Shown here: in pieces, positions 6,873-13,481 of the stretch
How positions within the stretch are numbered: the first letter of the stretch is position 1
How the letters are laid out: the number at the start of each line of letters is the position of its first letter
Virus record (IMG/VR): IMGVR_UViG_3300028043_000001
Span: 1 to 64,000 of that record
Source: a virus
DNA length: 64,000 nucleotides
Strand: one strand, 5' to 3'
Notes under the pieces: model-generated
What the model saw: the letters and a program-made list of their open reading frames with translations, nothing else
The model's database searches: none
What the model was told of the DNA's origin: nothing
Made by a program: the position numbers and the translations under genes

Positions 6873-8011
6873 AATTTCGTGTGCAAGGAAGGGGTGACTA
6901 CCTCGAGATGTGGGATGTGATGCTTCCCCTTTTGGAGGGATTCGCTGCGAAGATCGAAAAGCACATTAACGTTCTTAACTTTCACGGCTCAAAATCATCC
7001 CCCCTAGAGGTTAAGAAGGGTGAAATCAACCTCTATTTTTGGGCTTGTCCTCCAGGGGTGGAGGCCGATAGTGGAACTCTCGAGAGGGTTTTTGGCCTCA
7101 CTCTGACTGGCGGGATGAGGGATTCTTACATACCTCAATTTGTTCCGCAAGATTATATTCAGATTCTTGATGAGGATACACCGGTTGCTTTGATCAGTAA
7201 ATCGTCCCCGGAGGTTTATGTCCTCTTCGATCTCCCTCATAGAGCCCCAGAAGAATTAACCAGGGAGGTTTTGGGTGATCTCTTGAGGCTCCTCTTGCAA
7301 GAAGCATGTATCGCAAAAGCGGAGAACCCGGAGGATGAATCTCCCGAGTCGCGGTTTGTGCAAATTTGCAATGCTTGGCGCACAAACAGGAGGAAAGAAT
7401 CTGAGTCAAAAATCCGGCGGAGTGAGCGGAGAATCAGGGAAGTACTGGAGGAATTACAAGTACAGAGACGTCGATTGGAAGAAGAAAGATTGCTCCACGC
7501 TGGTTTACTAGAATCTCTAGAACAAAGGGAGGACGAGTTTAGAAAAATGTTTAAGGGAATTTTAGAAATTAAGGGGGTAGAATGGGTTGAGGTTACTGAG
7601 AAGGGCGTGAGTGTTTTTACTGATATGATCTACCTGGATTATGCTGGGCGCTCCTATAAAATTGGGAAATTCAAAATCACCTTTGGGGAAGAGAATCCGA
7701 CGCCTGACGTTATAAACCTTTTAAATGAGAAAATTACGGGGCAGAAGTACTTCCACCACCCACATATATTTGGGGACCGTGTCCCTAAAATTTGTGGAGG
7801 GAACTTGAGCCCCGGGATGGAAAAGCTAGTTATGGAGCAGGACTTTTTGAATGCAACGGCGGTTATGATAAGATTTCTCCGCACTTTCAACCAGAGTTCC
7901 CAATATGTAGGGTGGCTGAAGAGCAATTGGGCTCCCGAGCCATTCCCGGAAAAGGGGAAGGGGAAGGTAAAGGTAAAGGTAAAGGAGAAGGTAGAGGAGG
8001 AGGACTTATGA
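6869..8011 (+). CDS. E2-like ubiquitin-conjugating-fold protein with coiled coil
   Basis: The 380-residue product has an unassigned N-terminal domain (1-165), a charged coiled coil (about 175-225) and an E2-like C-terminal domain (about 228-355). The last contains strand segments ending YFHHPHIFGD (HPHI at 297-300), the presumed thioester Cys309 in PKICGGNLS, a helix MEKLVMEQDFLNATAVMIRF, and a final FNQSSQYVGWLKSNW. HPHI...C-x-G-N followed by a helix and a YN-x-S-x-Y block fits prokaryotic E2-like proteins next to JAB and ThiF genes. The extreme C-terminus is low-complexity Lys/Gly/Val from a purine-rich tract (7947-8003). The ATGA overlap couples it to the JAMM gene. Confidence 0.75.
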   Translation: MKFRVQGRGDYLEMWDVMLPLLEGFAAKIEKHINVLNFHGSKSSPLEVKKGEINLYFWACPPGVEADSGTLERVFGLTLTGGMRDSYIPQFVPQDYIQILDEDTPVALISKSSPEVYVLFDLPHRAPEELTREVLGDLLRLLLQEACIAKAENPEDESPESRFVQICNAWRTNRRKESESKIRRSERRIREVLEELQVQRRRLEEERLLHAGLLESLEQREDEFRKMFKGILEIKGVEWVEVTEKGVSVFTDMIYLDYAGRSYKIGKFKITFGEENPTPDVINLLNEKITGQKYFHHPHIFGDRVPKICGGNLSPGMEKLVMEQDFLNATAVMIRFLRTFNQSSQYVGWLKSNWAPEPFPEKGKGKVKVKVKEKVEEEDL

Positions 8012-8592
8012 AGGCTACTGCACCACAAAGTCTGCGAGTTTTAATTCCTTTGGAGGTGAAGCATCGACTTGATCTGTACATTCAATGCAGTCCCCTTGAA
8101 ATTTCTGGGTTGGGGGAGGCAGTTTTAATTGAGGACAACGTTTTTTACATTAAAAACGTTTTTATCTTACCCCAAACAGTTTCAGCGGCGTCCACATACC
8201 TTGCTGTTCCTGCGGTAGGACAATTTTTGACCCAATTAATCCAGGAGGGGCGCGATCCCGAATTAATAAAGGTTTGGTGGCATTCACATGCTGACATGGG
8301 TTGCTTCTGGTCATCGATTGACGACTCCACAATTGAAAAATTCAAAAATGAATGGATGATTGCAATCGTGGGAAACCATCATGGGGAATATAAAGTTCGA
8401 GTTGATCTTTACTCACCGGTTCGAGTTGTCATAGACGACCTCCAATTGGAGGTCGTCGTAGATGACCCTGATGAGGAGATGAGAGCTGAGGTGGAAGCTG
8501 AAATCGCTGCGAAGGTAATTCAGGCCCCCCTTCCCCCTGCTGTGGGCTTTAATTGGAGAAAATCTAAGTGGACGGAGGGTACTTGGCTATGA
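8008..8592 (+). CDS. JAMM/JAB-family isopeptidase (deubiquitinase-like)
   Basis: The start at 8008 overlaps the E2-like stop (ATGA) after GGAGGAGG; the longer frame from 7792 lies inside that gene. The 194-residue protein has the full JAMM zinc site: Glu31 in LEISGLG, His92 and His94 in WWHSHADMG, Ser102 and Asp105 (H-S-H-x7-S-x2-D). Such enzymes cleave isopeptide bonds C-terminal to ubiquitin-like Gly-Gly. Since the local UBL already ends in Gly-Gly, removal from targets is the likelier task. The coding DNA contains a 24-base perfect palindrome (8434-8457) and a shorter inverted repeat near 8140-8165. Confidence 0.9.
   Translation: MKATAPQSLRVLIPLEVKHRLDLYIQCSPLEISGLGEAVLIEDNVFYIKNVFILPQTVSAASTYLAVPAVGQFLTQLIQEGRDPELIKVWWHSHADMGCFWSSIDDSTIEKFKNEWMIAIVGNHHGEYKVRVDLYSPVRVVIDDLQLEVVVDDPDEEMRAEVEAEIAAKVIQAPLPPAVGFNWRKSKWTEGTWL
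8434..8457 (+). repeat. 24-bp perfect palindrome inside the JAMM gene
   Basis: GACGACCTCCAA is followed directly by its reverse complement TTGGAGGTCGTC, encoding DDLQLEVV. It could form a hairpin in mRNA or a cruciform, or bind a dimeric regulator. It may be chance from codon choice. Confidence 0.6.
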
Positions 8593-9242
8593 TGGATTTC
8601 ATGAGACAGTTAGGCATCTTAGCTCCCCCAGAACATTTAAATTTCCCTGTTTCTGTGGTCGGTTGTGGGGGTATTGGTTCTCCGACAGCTTTAGTGCTCG
8701 CCAAAATGGGGTGCACTGATATAACGGTCTACGATTTCGATCATGTAGAGGAGCACAACCTGCCCAACCAACTTCACAAACTGTGCCATGTTGACCGCCC
8801 AAAGGTGGTAGCGGTGGCCAATGTTGCTAAGGAGTTTGCTGGAGTAAAGGTTAAAACCAAAGAAGAGAGCGTTGGCGGTGAGCACCAGTTATCGGGAGTG
8901 GTTATTTCGGGTGTTGATACAATGGAGGCCCGCCGCGAGATTTGGAAAGCGGTAAAATATAACCCCCAAGTTCATCTGTATATTGATGGTCGCATGGGGG
9001 CTGAAGTTTGCAGAATTTACTCAGTGTGGCCAATTGATCCCGAAGATGTGCGTCGTTATGAGGCCTCGTTATATTCTGACGAGGAGGCTTTAGAGCTGCC
9101 GTGTACAGAGAGGGCAATTATTTACAACGTCTTTGTTGTTGCGGGTTTAATTGGTAACCAGGTTAAAAAGTATGCAAAGGCGGAGCCTTTCGCAAAAGAG
9201 GTGATTTTAGACCTCGTCTCGCTCACCCTAATTACCGTTTAA
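8589..9242 (+). CDS. E1-like ThiF/MoeB-family adenylyltransferase
   Basis: ATG 8589 overlaps the JAMM stop (ATGA); GTG 8568 is the longer option. The 217-residue protein is a lone Rossmann adenylation domain: SVVGCGGIGSPTALVLAKMG (GxGGxG ATP loop), ITVYDFDHVEEHNLPNQL (Asp and Asn-x2-x-Q nucleotide contacts), YIDGRMGAE, and LPCTERAIIYN with Cys172 as candidate catalytic cysteine. E1-like enzymes adenylate the C-terminal Gly of a UBL and form a thioester. No rhodanese or C-terminal ubiquitin-fold domain is attached. In this operon it should charge the UBL encoded 17 bases downstream and pass it to the E2-like proteins. Confidence 0.9.
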   Translation: MMDFMRQLGILAPPEHLNFPVSVVGCGGIGSPTALVLAKMGCTDITVYDFDHVEEHNLPNQLHKLCHVDRPKVVAVANVAKEFAGVKVKTKEESVGGEHQLSGVVISGVDTMEARREIWKAVKYNPQVHLYIDGRMGAEVCRIYSVWPIDPEDVRRYEASLYSDEEALELPCTERAIIYNVFVVAGLIGNQVKKYAKAEPFAKEVILDLVSLTLITV

Positions 9243-9258
9243 AAAAAGGAGGAGTGGC

Positions 9259-9465
9259 ATGAAAACTGTTAAGGTTGCAAAGTTGGGAGCACCGAAGAAG
9301 GATGTCATTCTCGAGGTGCGGGCTACGATTAGAGACGTTCTCAATGAAGCAGGGTTGGATCCGGGCGGATTTGAGGTTCTTCTCAACGGCAAGGAGTCTA
9401 AACTCACCAGCTTCGTTGAGCCTGGGGATATTGTTGTTTTGGTCCCTCAAATTCGGGGAGGGTAA
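9259..9465 (+). CDS. Ubiquitin-like (beta-grasp) protein with free C-terminal Gly-Gly
   Basis: Sixty-eight residues after a strong AAAGGAGGAG site. The order of segments (strand VKVAKL, strand DVILEV, helix TIRDVLNEAG, strand GFEVLLNG, turn, strand DIVVLVPQIRGG) matches MoaD/ThiS/ubiquitin beta-grasp folds, and it ends Arg-Gly-Gly-stop. The exposed tail is what an E1 adenylates. It differs from plain ThiS/MoaD by its company of E2-like and JAMM genes. It is the last gene of the operon. Confidence 0.85.
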   Translation: MKTVKVAKLGAPKKDVILEVRATIRDVLNEAGLDPGGFEVLLNGKESKLTSFVEPGDIVVLVPQIRGG

Positions 9466-9483
9466 CTCCTCAATCATAAAAAA

Positions 9484-9538
9484 AGGAGGTTGATAGGGGG
9501 CGTCGCCTCCAAAAGCGCGCCCCCTATATCCGAACATG
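9484..9538 (+). promoter_or_regulatory. Ribosome site separated from its start codon by a hairpin
   Basis: AAAGGAGG ends about 46 bases before the ATG at 9536, which has no site of its own. Between them ATAGGGGGCG (9493-9502) pairs perfectly with CGCCCCCTAT (9518-9527), extended by CGC/GCG with one bulged base. Folding leaves about 11 unpaired bases between GGAGG and ATG, a normal spacing. A similar arrangement is known for T4 gene 38. Alternatively CCTCC in the loop could sequester GGAGG. Confidence 0.6.
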
Positions 9539-9814
9539 AGAGATTACAGTAAACCTCATATCATAGAAGAAGGCTTCGCCTTCTGTTTCTCCTGCAATAC
9601 TTATACCTTTAATCGTCATATACAGAAGGTAGGAGTTCGACGTTATCTTGATATGGAAATCATTGTACCTGAAATGGTGTACGTCTGTATGGAATGTCTT
9701 GAAGAAGTTTCTTGGTATAAAAGAGGAGATTATGATGACATGCTAGCTCTGTACCAGATCCACGCGGAGCTCCTAAAAAGGAAAAATAGATTCAGTGGCC
9801 CCGTCAATGAATAG
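9536..9814 (+). CDS. Small protein with two Cys pairs (92 aa)
   Basis: The product begins MRDYSKPHIIEEGFAFCFSC and has YVCMECLEEVSWY about 40 residues on, so one zinc site is likely. The remaining tail is helical. Its ATG depends on a ribosome site across a hairpin. A stem-loop lies after its stop. Function unknown. Confidence 0.7.
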   Translation: MRDYSKPHIIEEGFAFCFSCNTYTFNRHIQKVGVRRYLDMEIIVPEMVYVCMECLEEVSWYKRGDYDDMLALYQIHAELLKRKNRFSGPVNE

Positions 9815-9824
9815 ACTTCCGTGT

Positions 9825-9888
9825 CTTGAAACTCTCTTAAGACTTTTCTTTTTAAGTAATAGGTTTAAGTCTTAAGAGTTTTTACAAG
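9825..9888 (+). terminator. Stem-loop after the zinc-site gene, possible terminator
   Basis: CTTGAAACTCTCTTAAGACT (9825-) pairs with AAGTCTTAAGAGTTTTTACA (9867-) apart from a two-base bulge; the arms span 9825-9845 and 9867-9888. The right arm carries a run of T. It probably ends the upstream transcript. Bases 9889-9952 show no gene. Confidence 0.5.
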
Positions 9889-9952
9889 ACTAATTGACAG
9901 CAAAACAGCGGAAAAAAACTGACCACCCCATAAACTGGGAGTTGATGAAAAA

Positions 9953-10126
9953 ATGTTGCCGTTAAAATTTTTGGTGACCACGCTTTGCCTATTTCTTTCA
10001 GCAGCATTTTTAACCGCGGCCCCCGTCTTTCTAGACTTATTTGGGGATGAGGTTGCTTATATGCAATGTCTAGGTTTAAGTTTACTCCTTGCAGTAGTAG
10101 GTATATACGTTTGGGGGGTACTCTAA
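9953..10126 (+). CDS. Small two-helix membrane protein (57 aa)
   Basis: MLPLKFLVTTLCLFLSAAFL and LGLSLLLAVVGIYVWGVL are two hydrophobic helices around an acidic loop. The stop overlaps the next ATG (TAATG). Unknown function; holin-like size but without evidence of lysis. Confidence 0.5.
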   Translation: MLPLKFLVTTLCLFLSAAFLTAAPVFLDLFGDEVAYMQCLGLSLLLAVVGIYVWGVL

Positions 10127-10314
10127 TGGGCGATTTACCCGACGATGTTTTAGCGGCGTTGTTGCGCTTAGAGGCCAAACAAGTTCTCCGGGGATTTAAG
10201 TCAGGACTCTTCCCCGATATGACCCTCAAAGAGGCTCAAGCAATTCGACAATTACCCTTAGAGGTGTTAACGGAAGAATTAAAGAGGACAAAACGCAATG
10301 AAGTCCCTCAATGA
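10126..10314 (+). CDS. Small hypothetical protein (62 aa)
   Basis: The ATG at 10126 shares a base with the previous stop; the upstream extension to 10066 was rejected. The product MGDLPDDVLAALLRLEAKQV is helical with an LPLEVL tail and is basic at its end. Unrecognised. It overlaps the next zinc-ribbon gene. Confidence 0.55.
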   Translation: MGDLPDDVLAALLRLEAKQVLRGFKSGLFPDMTLKEAQAIRQLPLEVLTEELKRTKRNEVPQ

Positions 10315-10633
10315 GTGGAAAGAGCACCTTCAGGCCGAGGGGCTAATGCAACCCGGACAAGAGGGTTTTTTAGAGGTTTATGATTGCCCCTTTTGTGGTC
10401 AGGAGAACGGTTTTTGGTATGATGGCCCTCTCTTTGTTTGTGGGGCACAATGCGAACATTGCGACAAGGGGTTTTCTGGAATTATTAGTATTGAGGAAAC
10501 CTGCTCAAAATGCAATGACCGAATCGACTGCTTAACGCGGCAGCTAACTAGACCTCTAGTAGTTGCAAAAATTTTTGAGGTTCCTGATAAATATGACGTG
10601 ATACCCGGGGGGTTTTACGTTGAAGGACCGTAA
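10298..10633 (+). CDS. Zinc-ribbon protein, C-x2-R-x-D-C family (111 aa)
   Basis: Cys pairs occur as YDCPFCGQEN, CGAQCEHCDKGF and the family signature TCSKCNDRIDCL. It closely parallels the proteins at 1538, 14982, 18863, 19102 and 34237. The N-terminal 25 residues are helical. It overlaps neighbours on both sides, including another Cys-rich gene immediately after. Function unknown. Confidence 0.75.
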   Translation: MKSLNEWKEHLQAEGLMQPGQEGFLEVYDCPFCGQENGFWYDGPLFVCGAQCEHCDKGFSGIISIEETCSKCNDRIDCLTRQLTRPLVVAKIFEVPDKYDVIPGGFYVEGP

Positions 10634-10859
10634 AGTAAAATGTCCTTTTTGTGGGCAGCAGCTGCGTCTCACTGAGGAGTGGCGGCGGTCGTTTGGCTTG
10701 GATAAGCCTTGTTACTTTATGTCATGTCCTTGTCAATTAAATGCCTCACTCGAAGAGAAGTCATCTAAGGTTTTTATTGCGGTTTTTGATCGCGTTGAGT
10801 GTCTTATCTGCCAGCGTTCGCAACGATGTGAAGGAGTGCCGCGAAGACATGTGGATTGA
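10620..10859 (+). CDS. Divergent zinc-ribbon protein (79 aa)
   Basis: TTG start inside the previous gene. It has VKCPFCGQQLRL, CYFMSCPCQLN and VECLICQRSQRCEG. The last block looks like a degenerate form of the family's C-x2-C-x2-R-x-D-C signature with spacing changed (RSQRC). A tandem duplicate that has diverged is likely. Confidence 0.65.
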   Translation: MKDRKVKCPFCGQQLRLTEEWRRSFGLDKPCYFMSCPCQLNASLEEKSSKVFIAVFDRVECLICQRSQRCEGVPRRHVD

Positions 10860-11001
10860 CTGTCAGCGAAAAGTTTTTATTCTTCTCTTTGCCCCCGCTG
10901 CAAACGCCCCCTTTCCTCTCCCTGTAGTGGTGGCGAATGGCTCATCTGATCACAAAATTCATTACATATATGGGGAACTTAGAACATCAACCAGTGCATG
11001 A
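10849..11001 (+). CDS. Possible small hydrophobic protein (50 aa)
   Basis: ATG lies in the last codons of the previous gene. The product is hydrophobic in the middle (KVFILLFAPAANAPFPLPVV). It overlaps the following frame by 30-60 bases, so one of the two starts is wrong or the frame is not used. Weak support. Confidence 0.3.
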   Translation: MWIDCQRKVFILLFAPAANAPFPLPVVVANGSSDHKIHYIYGELRTSTSA

Positions 11002-11182
11002 GAAATGCTCTTCCTGTAAAAGAATCGCTGATGGCGTTTGTTCGGTTTACAGCAATCCTTCTTTATGGTGGGAAAAACGCAAACAGTGCCCTTTGGCCTC
11101 ACACCTACGTAAAGTTGTAGTTGACTACGAAGGTAAGCAACGAGCTGGCCAACAAAAACAAAAACGTAAAAAGAAAAAGTAG
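10937..11182 (+). CDS. Small Cys protein with very basic tail (81 aa)
   Basis: Segment EKCSSCKRIADGVCSVYSNP then KQCPLASH could be a compact metal site. The C-terminus is extremely basic (KQRAGQQKQKRKKKK). Start may be ATG 10937 or ATG 10970. It sits immediately before a protamine-like peptide gene with no space, so the two basic tails may share a nucleic-acid role. Confidence 0.6.
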   Translation: MAHLITKFITYMGNLEHQPVHEKCSSCKRIADGVCSVYSNPSLWWEKRKQCPLASHLRKVVVDYEGKQRAGQQKQKRKKKK

Positions 11183-11290
11183 ATGCCCTCTAAGACTGGA
11201 CTTAAGGCTTATGGTAGGGGCCGCCGCAAGAAAGGCAGCAAAAGGCGGCGAGCCCAACGACGCCGCCGCTTGAAGAAGAAAGGACGTTAG
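11183..11290 (+). CDS. Protamine-like Arg/Lys peptide (35 aa)
   Basis: MPSKTGLKAYGRGRRKKGSK followed by a run of Arg, Ala, Gln and Lys to the stop; more than half the residues are Arg or Lys. It starts directly after the previous stop. Such composition suits nonspecific DNA or RNA binding, for example condensation of packaged DNA or RNA chaperoning, but size prevents assignment. Ribosomal protein L34 or S22-like peptides are another comparison; no full match was seen. Confidence 0.55.
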   Translation: MPSKTGLKAYGRGRRKKGSKRRRAQRRRRLKKKGR

Positions 11291-11378
11291 ATTTTTAGAG
11301 CCATGAAAAATTCGTTGGCAGGCCAAATTTTTAGCCATTATAATTAAATAAAAAGATGAGTGAAAAAAGGAGTGCCCC

Positions 11379-11741
11379 ATGAAGAAAAGCAACGCAGCAC
11401 CTAATTGGTTCGAGGAGGTTCTCAAGGCCGGTGAAAGGCGGCGGGACTCCAAAGCCGAGAAGTTTCGTGGTGTCGTTCTCAACGTCCTGGCTCAAGCAGC
11501 TGATCCTGCTAATGCCACCAAAGTGGTTCGTATCAACGGCAACCCTGCCCTCAAAGTAGGGAAAATTGCTAATGCCCTTAAGAGCCTTTTCGGCGACGCT
11601 GGCAAAGAGCAAACCATGTATAATCGTTCTTACCAATGTCTCAAGAGCATGGCACCTCTTTTAAAGTCCAAAGGCTGGGAGTTCGTTGAGTATAGCGGCT
11701 GCCGCCATTTGGTGCTAGTTGAGCCCGAGAAGTTTTCATAA
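11379..11741 (+). CDS. Hypothetical protein, paralog of 13080-13481 (120 aa)
   Basis: AAAAGGAGTG precedes the ATG. The protein shares with the product of 13080 the order NWFEEVLKAGERRR, AADPAN, INGNPALKVGKIANALKSLF, YNRSYQCLK and a C-terminal HLVLVEPEKF. The central and C-terminal segments suggest a winged-helix-like or small alpha/beta domain. Two diverged copies within 2 kb point to a local duplication. A 42-base palindrome follows the stop. Confidence 0.75.
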   Translation: MKKSNAAPNWFEEVLKAGERRRDSKAEKFRGVVLNVLAQAADPANATKVVRINGNPALKVGKIANALKSLFGDAGKEQTMYNRSYQCLKSMAPLLKSKGWEFVEYSGCRHLVLVEPEKFS

Positions 11742-11753
11742 AAACCTTTTACA

Positions 11754-11795
11754 TTAAACAAATTTAGGGTGCCTAGGCACCCTAAATTTGTTTAA
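11754..11795 (+). terminator. 42-bp perfect palindrome, likely bidirectional terminator
   Basis: TTAAACAAATTTAGGGTGCC-TA... forms a perfect inverted repeat of 42 bases centred on CCTAGG, with an A-run on the left and TTTGTTT on the right. It lies between the stop at 11741 and the ATG at 11812. A terminator working on either strand is the simplest reading; a dimer-binding operator is possible. Confidence 0.65.
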
Positions 11796-11811
11796 GTGAG
11801 GTAAATCGAAT

Positions 11812-12393
11812 ATGAGCAGATGCAAACCCACCGATTTTCCCAACCACGTGCAAGATTTAGCGTTATCTCTTCTTAGGGGACTGCCTCTCAACCCGATGCA
11901 GAAAGAAGCTATAGAAGACAGCTTAGGCTTTTCGTGGTTTAAACAGGTGCAAGAAGGTGAAATCGTACTCGTCGACATTTGTGATGAGATGCCCCTCTTA
12001 GGCGCTCTCCTCCTTTTTCGAGACTCCTTTACTAGGGGGTTGGAACGCCTCTACCGTTTGAGCGATGCAGATGTCGACGCAGATCTACCTCTGGAAGTTC
12101 TCTCCATGGTACCCCTTTTGGTGAACATGAAGAATTTTCTGTTCGCCCTCTCGAAGGTGGTGTGTGCCAGATTTCCCGGCGTTCTCCCCGATGCGTTCAG
12201 GGTGAATGATCACGGCAGACTCGTACTTACCGGCACTGCAGTTGGGGTGGAAAACATTAGGATGCAAGTGAAAGCTGAACTCGCTCTTAATGAAGTCCTC
12301 GACTCTCCTCACACTGCCATCAAAGTTAAAGCTATCACTACTGATGATGCCCCCAAACCTTCAGACTCCCTTTACAGGAAGAGCCTGCACTAA
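11812..12393 (+). CDS. Hypothetical protein (193 aa)
   Basis: A soluble, leucine-rich mostly helical protein (VQDLALSLLRGLPLNPMQKE; LLGALLLFRDSFTRGLERLY). The last 20 residues are probably disordered. It has no cysteine pairs or membrane segments. It starts a transcription unit after the palindrome. Unrecognised. Confidence 0.7.
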   Translation: MSRCKPTDFPNHVQDLALSLLRGLPLNPMQKEAIEDSLGFSWFKQVQEGEIVLVDICDEMPLLGALLLFRDSFTRGLERLYRLSDADVDADLPLEVLSMVPLLVNMKNFLFALSKVVCARFPGVLPDAFRVNDHGRLVLTGTAVGVENIRMQVKAELALNEVLDSPHTAIKVKAITTDDAPKPSDSLYRKSLH

Positions 12394-12409
12394 AAAAAGG
12401 AGAGAGCAA

Positions 12410-12889
12410 TTGGGAGCTGACCTGTATATCGAGAGCGTATTCAAGCCATCGTTTGATACGTGGAGCCCAAAATTTGAAGAAGCCGTAGTCAACCGAGACC
12501 GAGCCACCACCACAGAGGAAAAAGGGAAGTGGCAGAAGAAAGTTACTCAGTACTATGAAAAAGCGTATAGCAAGGGCTACTTTCGGGACAGCTATAATAT
12601 TACCAACGTCTTGAATACCTTTGGCTTAAGTTGGTGGCAAGATGTGATTCCTCTCACCGACGACGAAGGTTACTTGCAGCCCCAGGAAGTTAATACCTTG
12701 CTAGACATGATACTCTCTCGGAACCAAAAATTGCCAACCATGGAGGAACTAAGAGAGGGCCGAGCTAAAATGGCCACCAAGAACGCTTTAGTGGGGTGGC
12801 ATGGGTATTACAGGGAAAAAGGTAAGAAGCTCATTGCTTTCCTTAAACTTGCCAAAAAACTAAATTCTCCCATAAAGGCCAGCTTATGA
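12410..12889 (+). CDS. Conserved hypothetical protein, GADLYI family (159 aa)
   Basis: TTG start with AAAAAGGAGAGAG directly upstream; the longer frame from 12290 lies inside the previous gene. LGADLYIESVFKPSF, KVTQYYEKAYSKGYFRDSYN and FGLSWWQDVIPL match, from memory, a conserved family in bacteria and phages beginning MGADLYI and containing GYFRDSYN. Its function is not established. It looks complete and soluble. Confidence 0.75.
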   Translation: MGADLYIESVFKPSFDTWSPKFEEAVVNRDRATTTEEKGKWQKKVTQYYEKAYSKGYFRDSYNITNVLNTFGLSWWQDVIPLTDDEGYLQPQEVNTLLDMILSRNQKLPTMEELREGRAKMATKNALVGWHGYYREKGKKLIAFLKLAKKLNSPIKASL

Positions 12890-13079
12890 AATACGCGAAC
12901 TAAATCTTTTGCACCTTTTAACACTAACCCCTTGAGATTCATTTAGAAATTGATTACAATTAAGGAAAAGTTCAAATTTGTTTTACTTGAGCTTGGTGGT
13001 CAATCTGGGAAAACCGCAAGGAGGTGATAGGCTTTACTTACAACCCACAAACCCTAGGAATAAAGGAATACTTTTATCC
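12890..13079 (+). other. Intergenic AT-rich region before the second paralog
   Basis: No gene was recognised. AAATTGATTACAATTAAGGA (12947-) is a weak relative of the recurrent AT-rich elements. The region probably carries a promoter for 13080. A TTG at 12978 could extend the gene upstream, but the extension has no similarity to the paralog. Confidence 0.4.
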
Positions 13080-13481
13080 ATGGAACCCAAAAATGGTGGT
13101 AATGCTCTTGACTGGTTTGAGGAAGTTTGTGCTGCTCAGGAGCGTAGTCGTGGAGGCAAGCACTCCGTCATGACAGAGTTTCGCGCTGCTCTTAAAATGA
13201 TTTTAACGAAAGCAGCCGATCCTGTCAATCGCGAGCGCATCACGTTAATTGGCAACCAACCAGCTCTACGTGTAGGTAGCGTAGCAAACAGCCTGAAACA
13301 ACTTTTTCCCTTCGCAGGCGAGGAGGCTTATAATCGTAGCTATCGGTATCTAAGGGGAATGCAAAAAACCCTGGAAGACTGGGGGTGGGTGATTGATTCC
13401 TTTGAGGATAAGAAGCATTTAGTCCTCACAGACCCCAAGAAGTTTCAGGACTCTATAAGCCCTTCACCCCCCTCTCCATAA
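13080..13481 (+). CDS. Hypothetical protein, paralog of 11379-11741 (133 aa)
   Basis: Starts MEPKNGGNALDWFEEVCAAQ and keeps the paralog's blocks: AADPVNRERI, IGNQPALRVGSVANSLKQLF, YNRSYRYLRGM and KHLVLTDPKKF. The C-terminus adds a proline-rich tail. The start at 13080 was chosen because the paralog also begins about ten residues before WFEEV. Function unknown. Confidence 0.75.
   Translation: MEPKNGGNALDWFEEVCAAQERSRGGKHSVMTEFRAALKMILTKAADPVNRERITLIGNQPALRVGSVANSLKQLFPFAGEEAYNRSYRYLRGMQKTLEDWGWVIDSFEDKKHLVLTDPKKFQDSISPSPPSP

Noticed and set aside
6485-6985. 166-codon minus-strand frame
   Set aside because: Shadow of the Cys-pair protein and E2-like genes; low-complexity serine and arginine content.
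5482-9465. Labelling the conjugation operon as PRTRC or a specific BIL type
   Set aside because: No ParB, ParM-like or other PRTRC genes lie nearby, and gene order differs from the BIL layouts I remember. A neutral name is safer.
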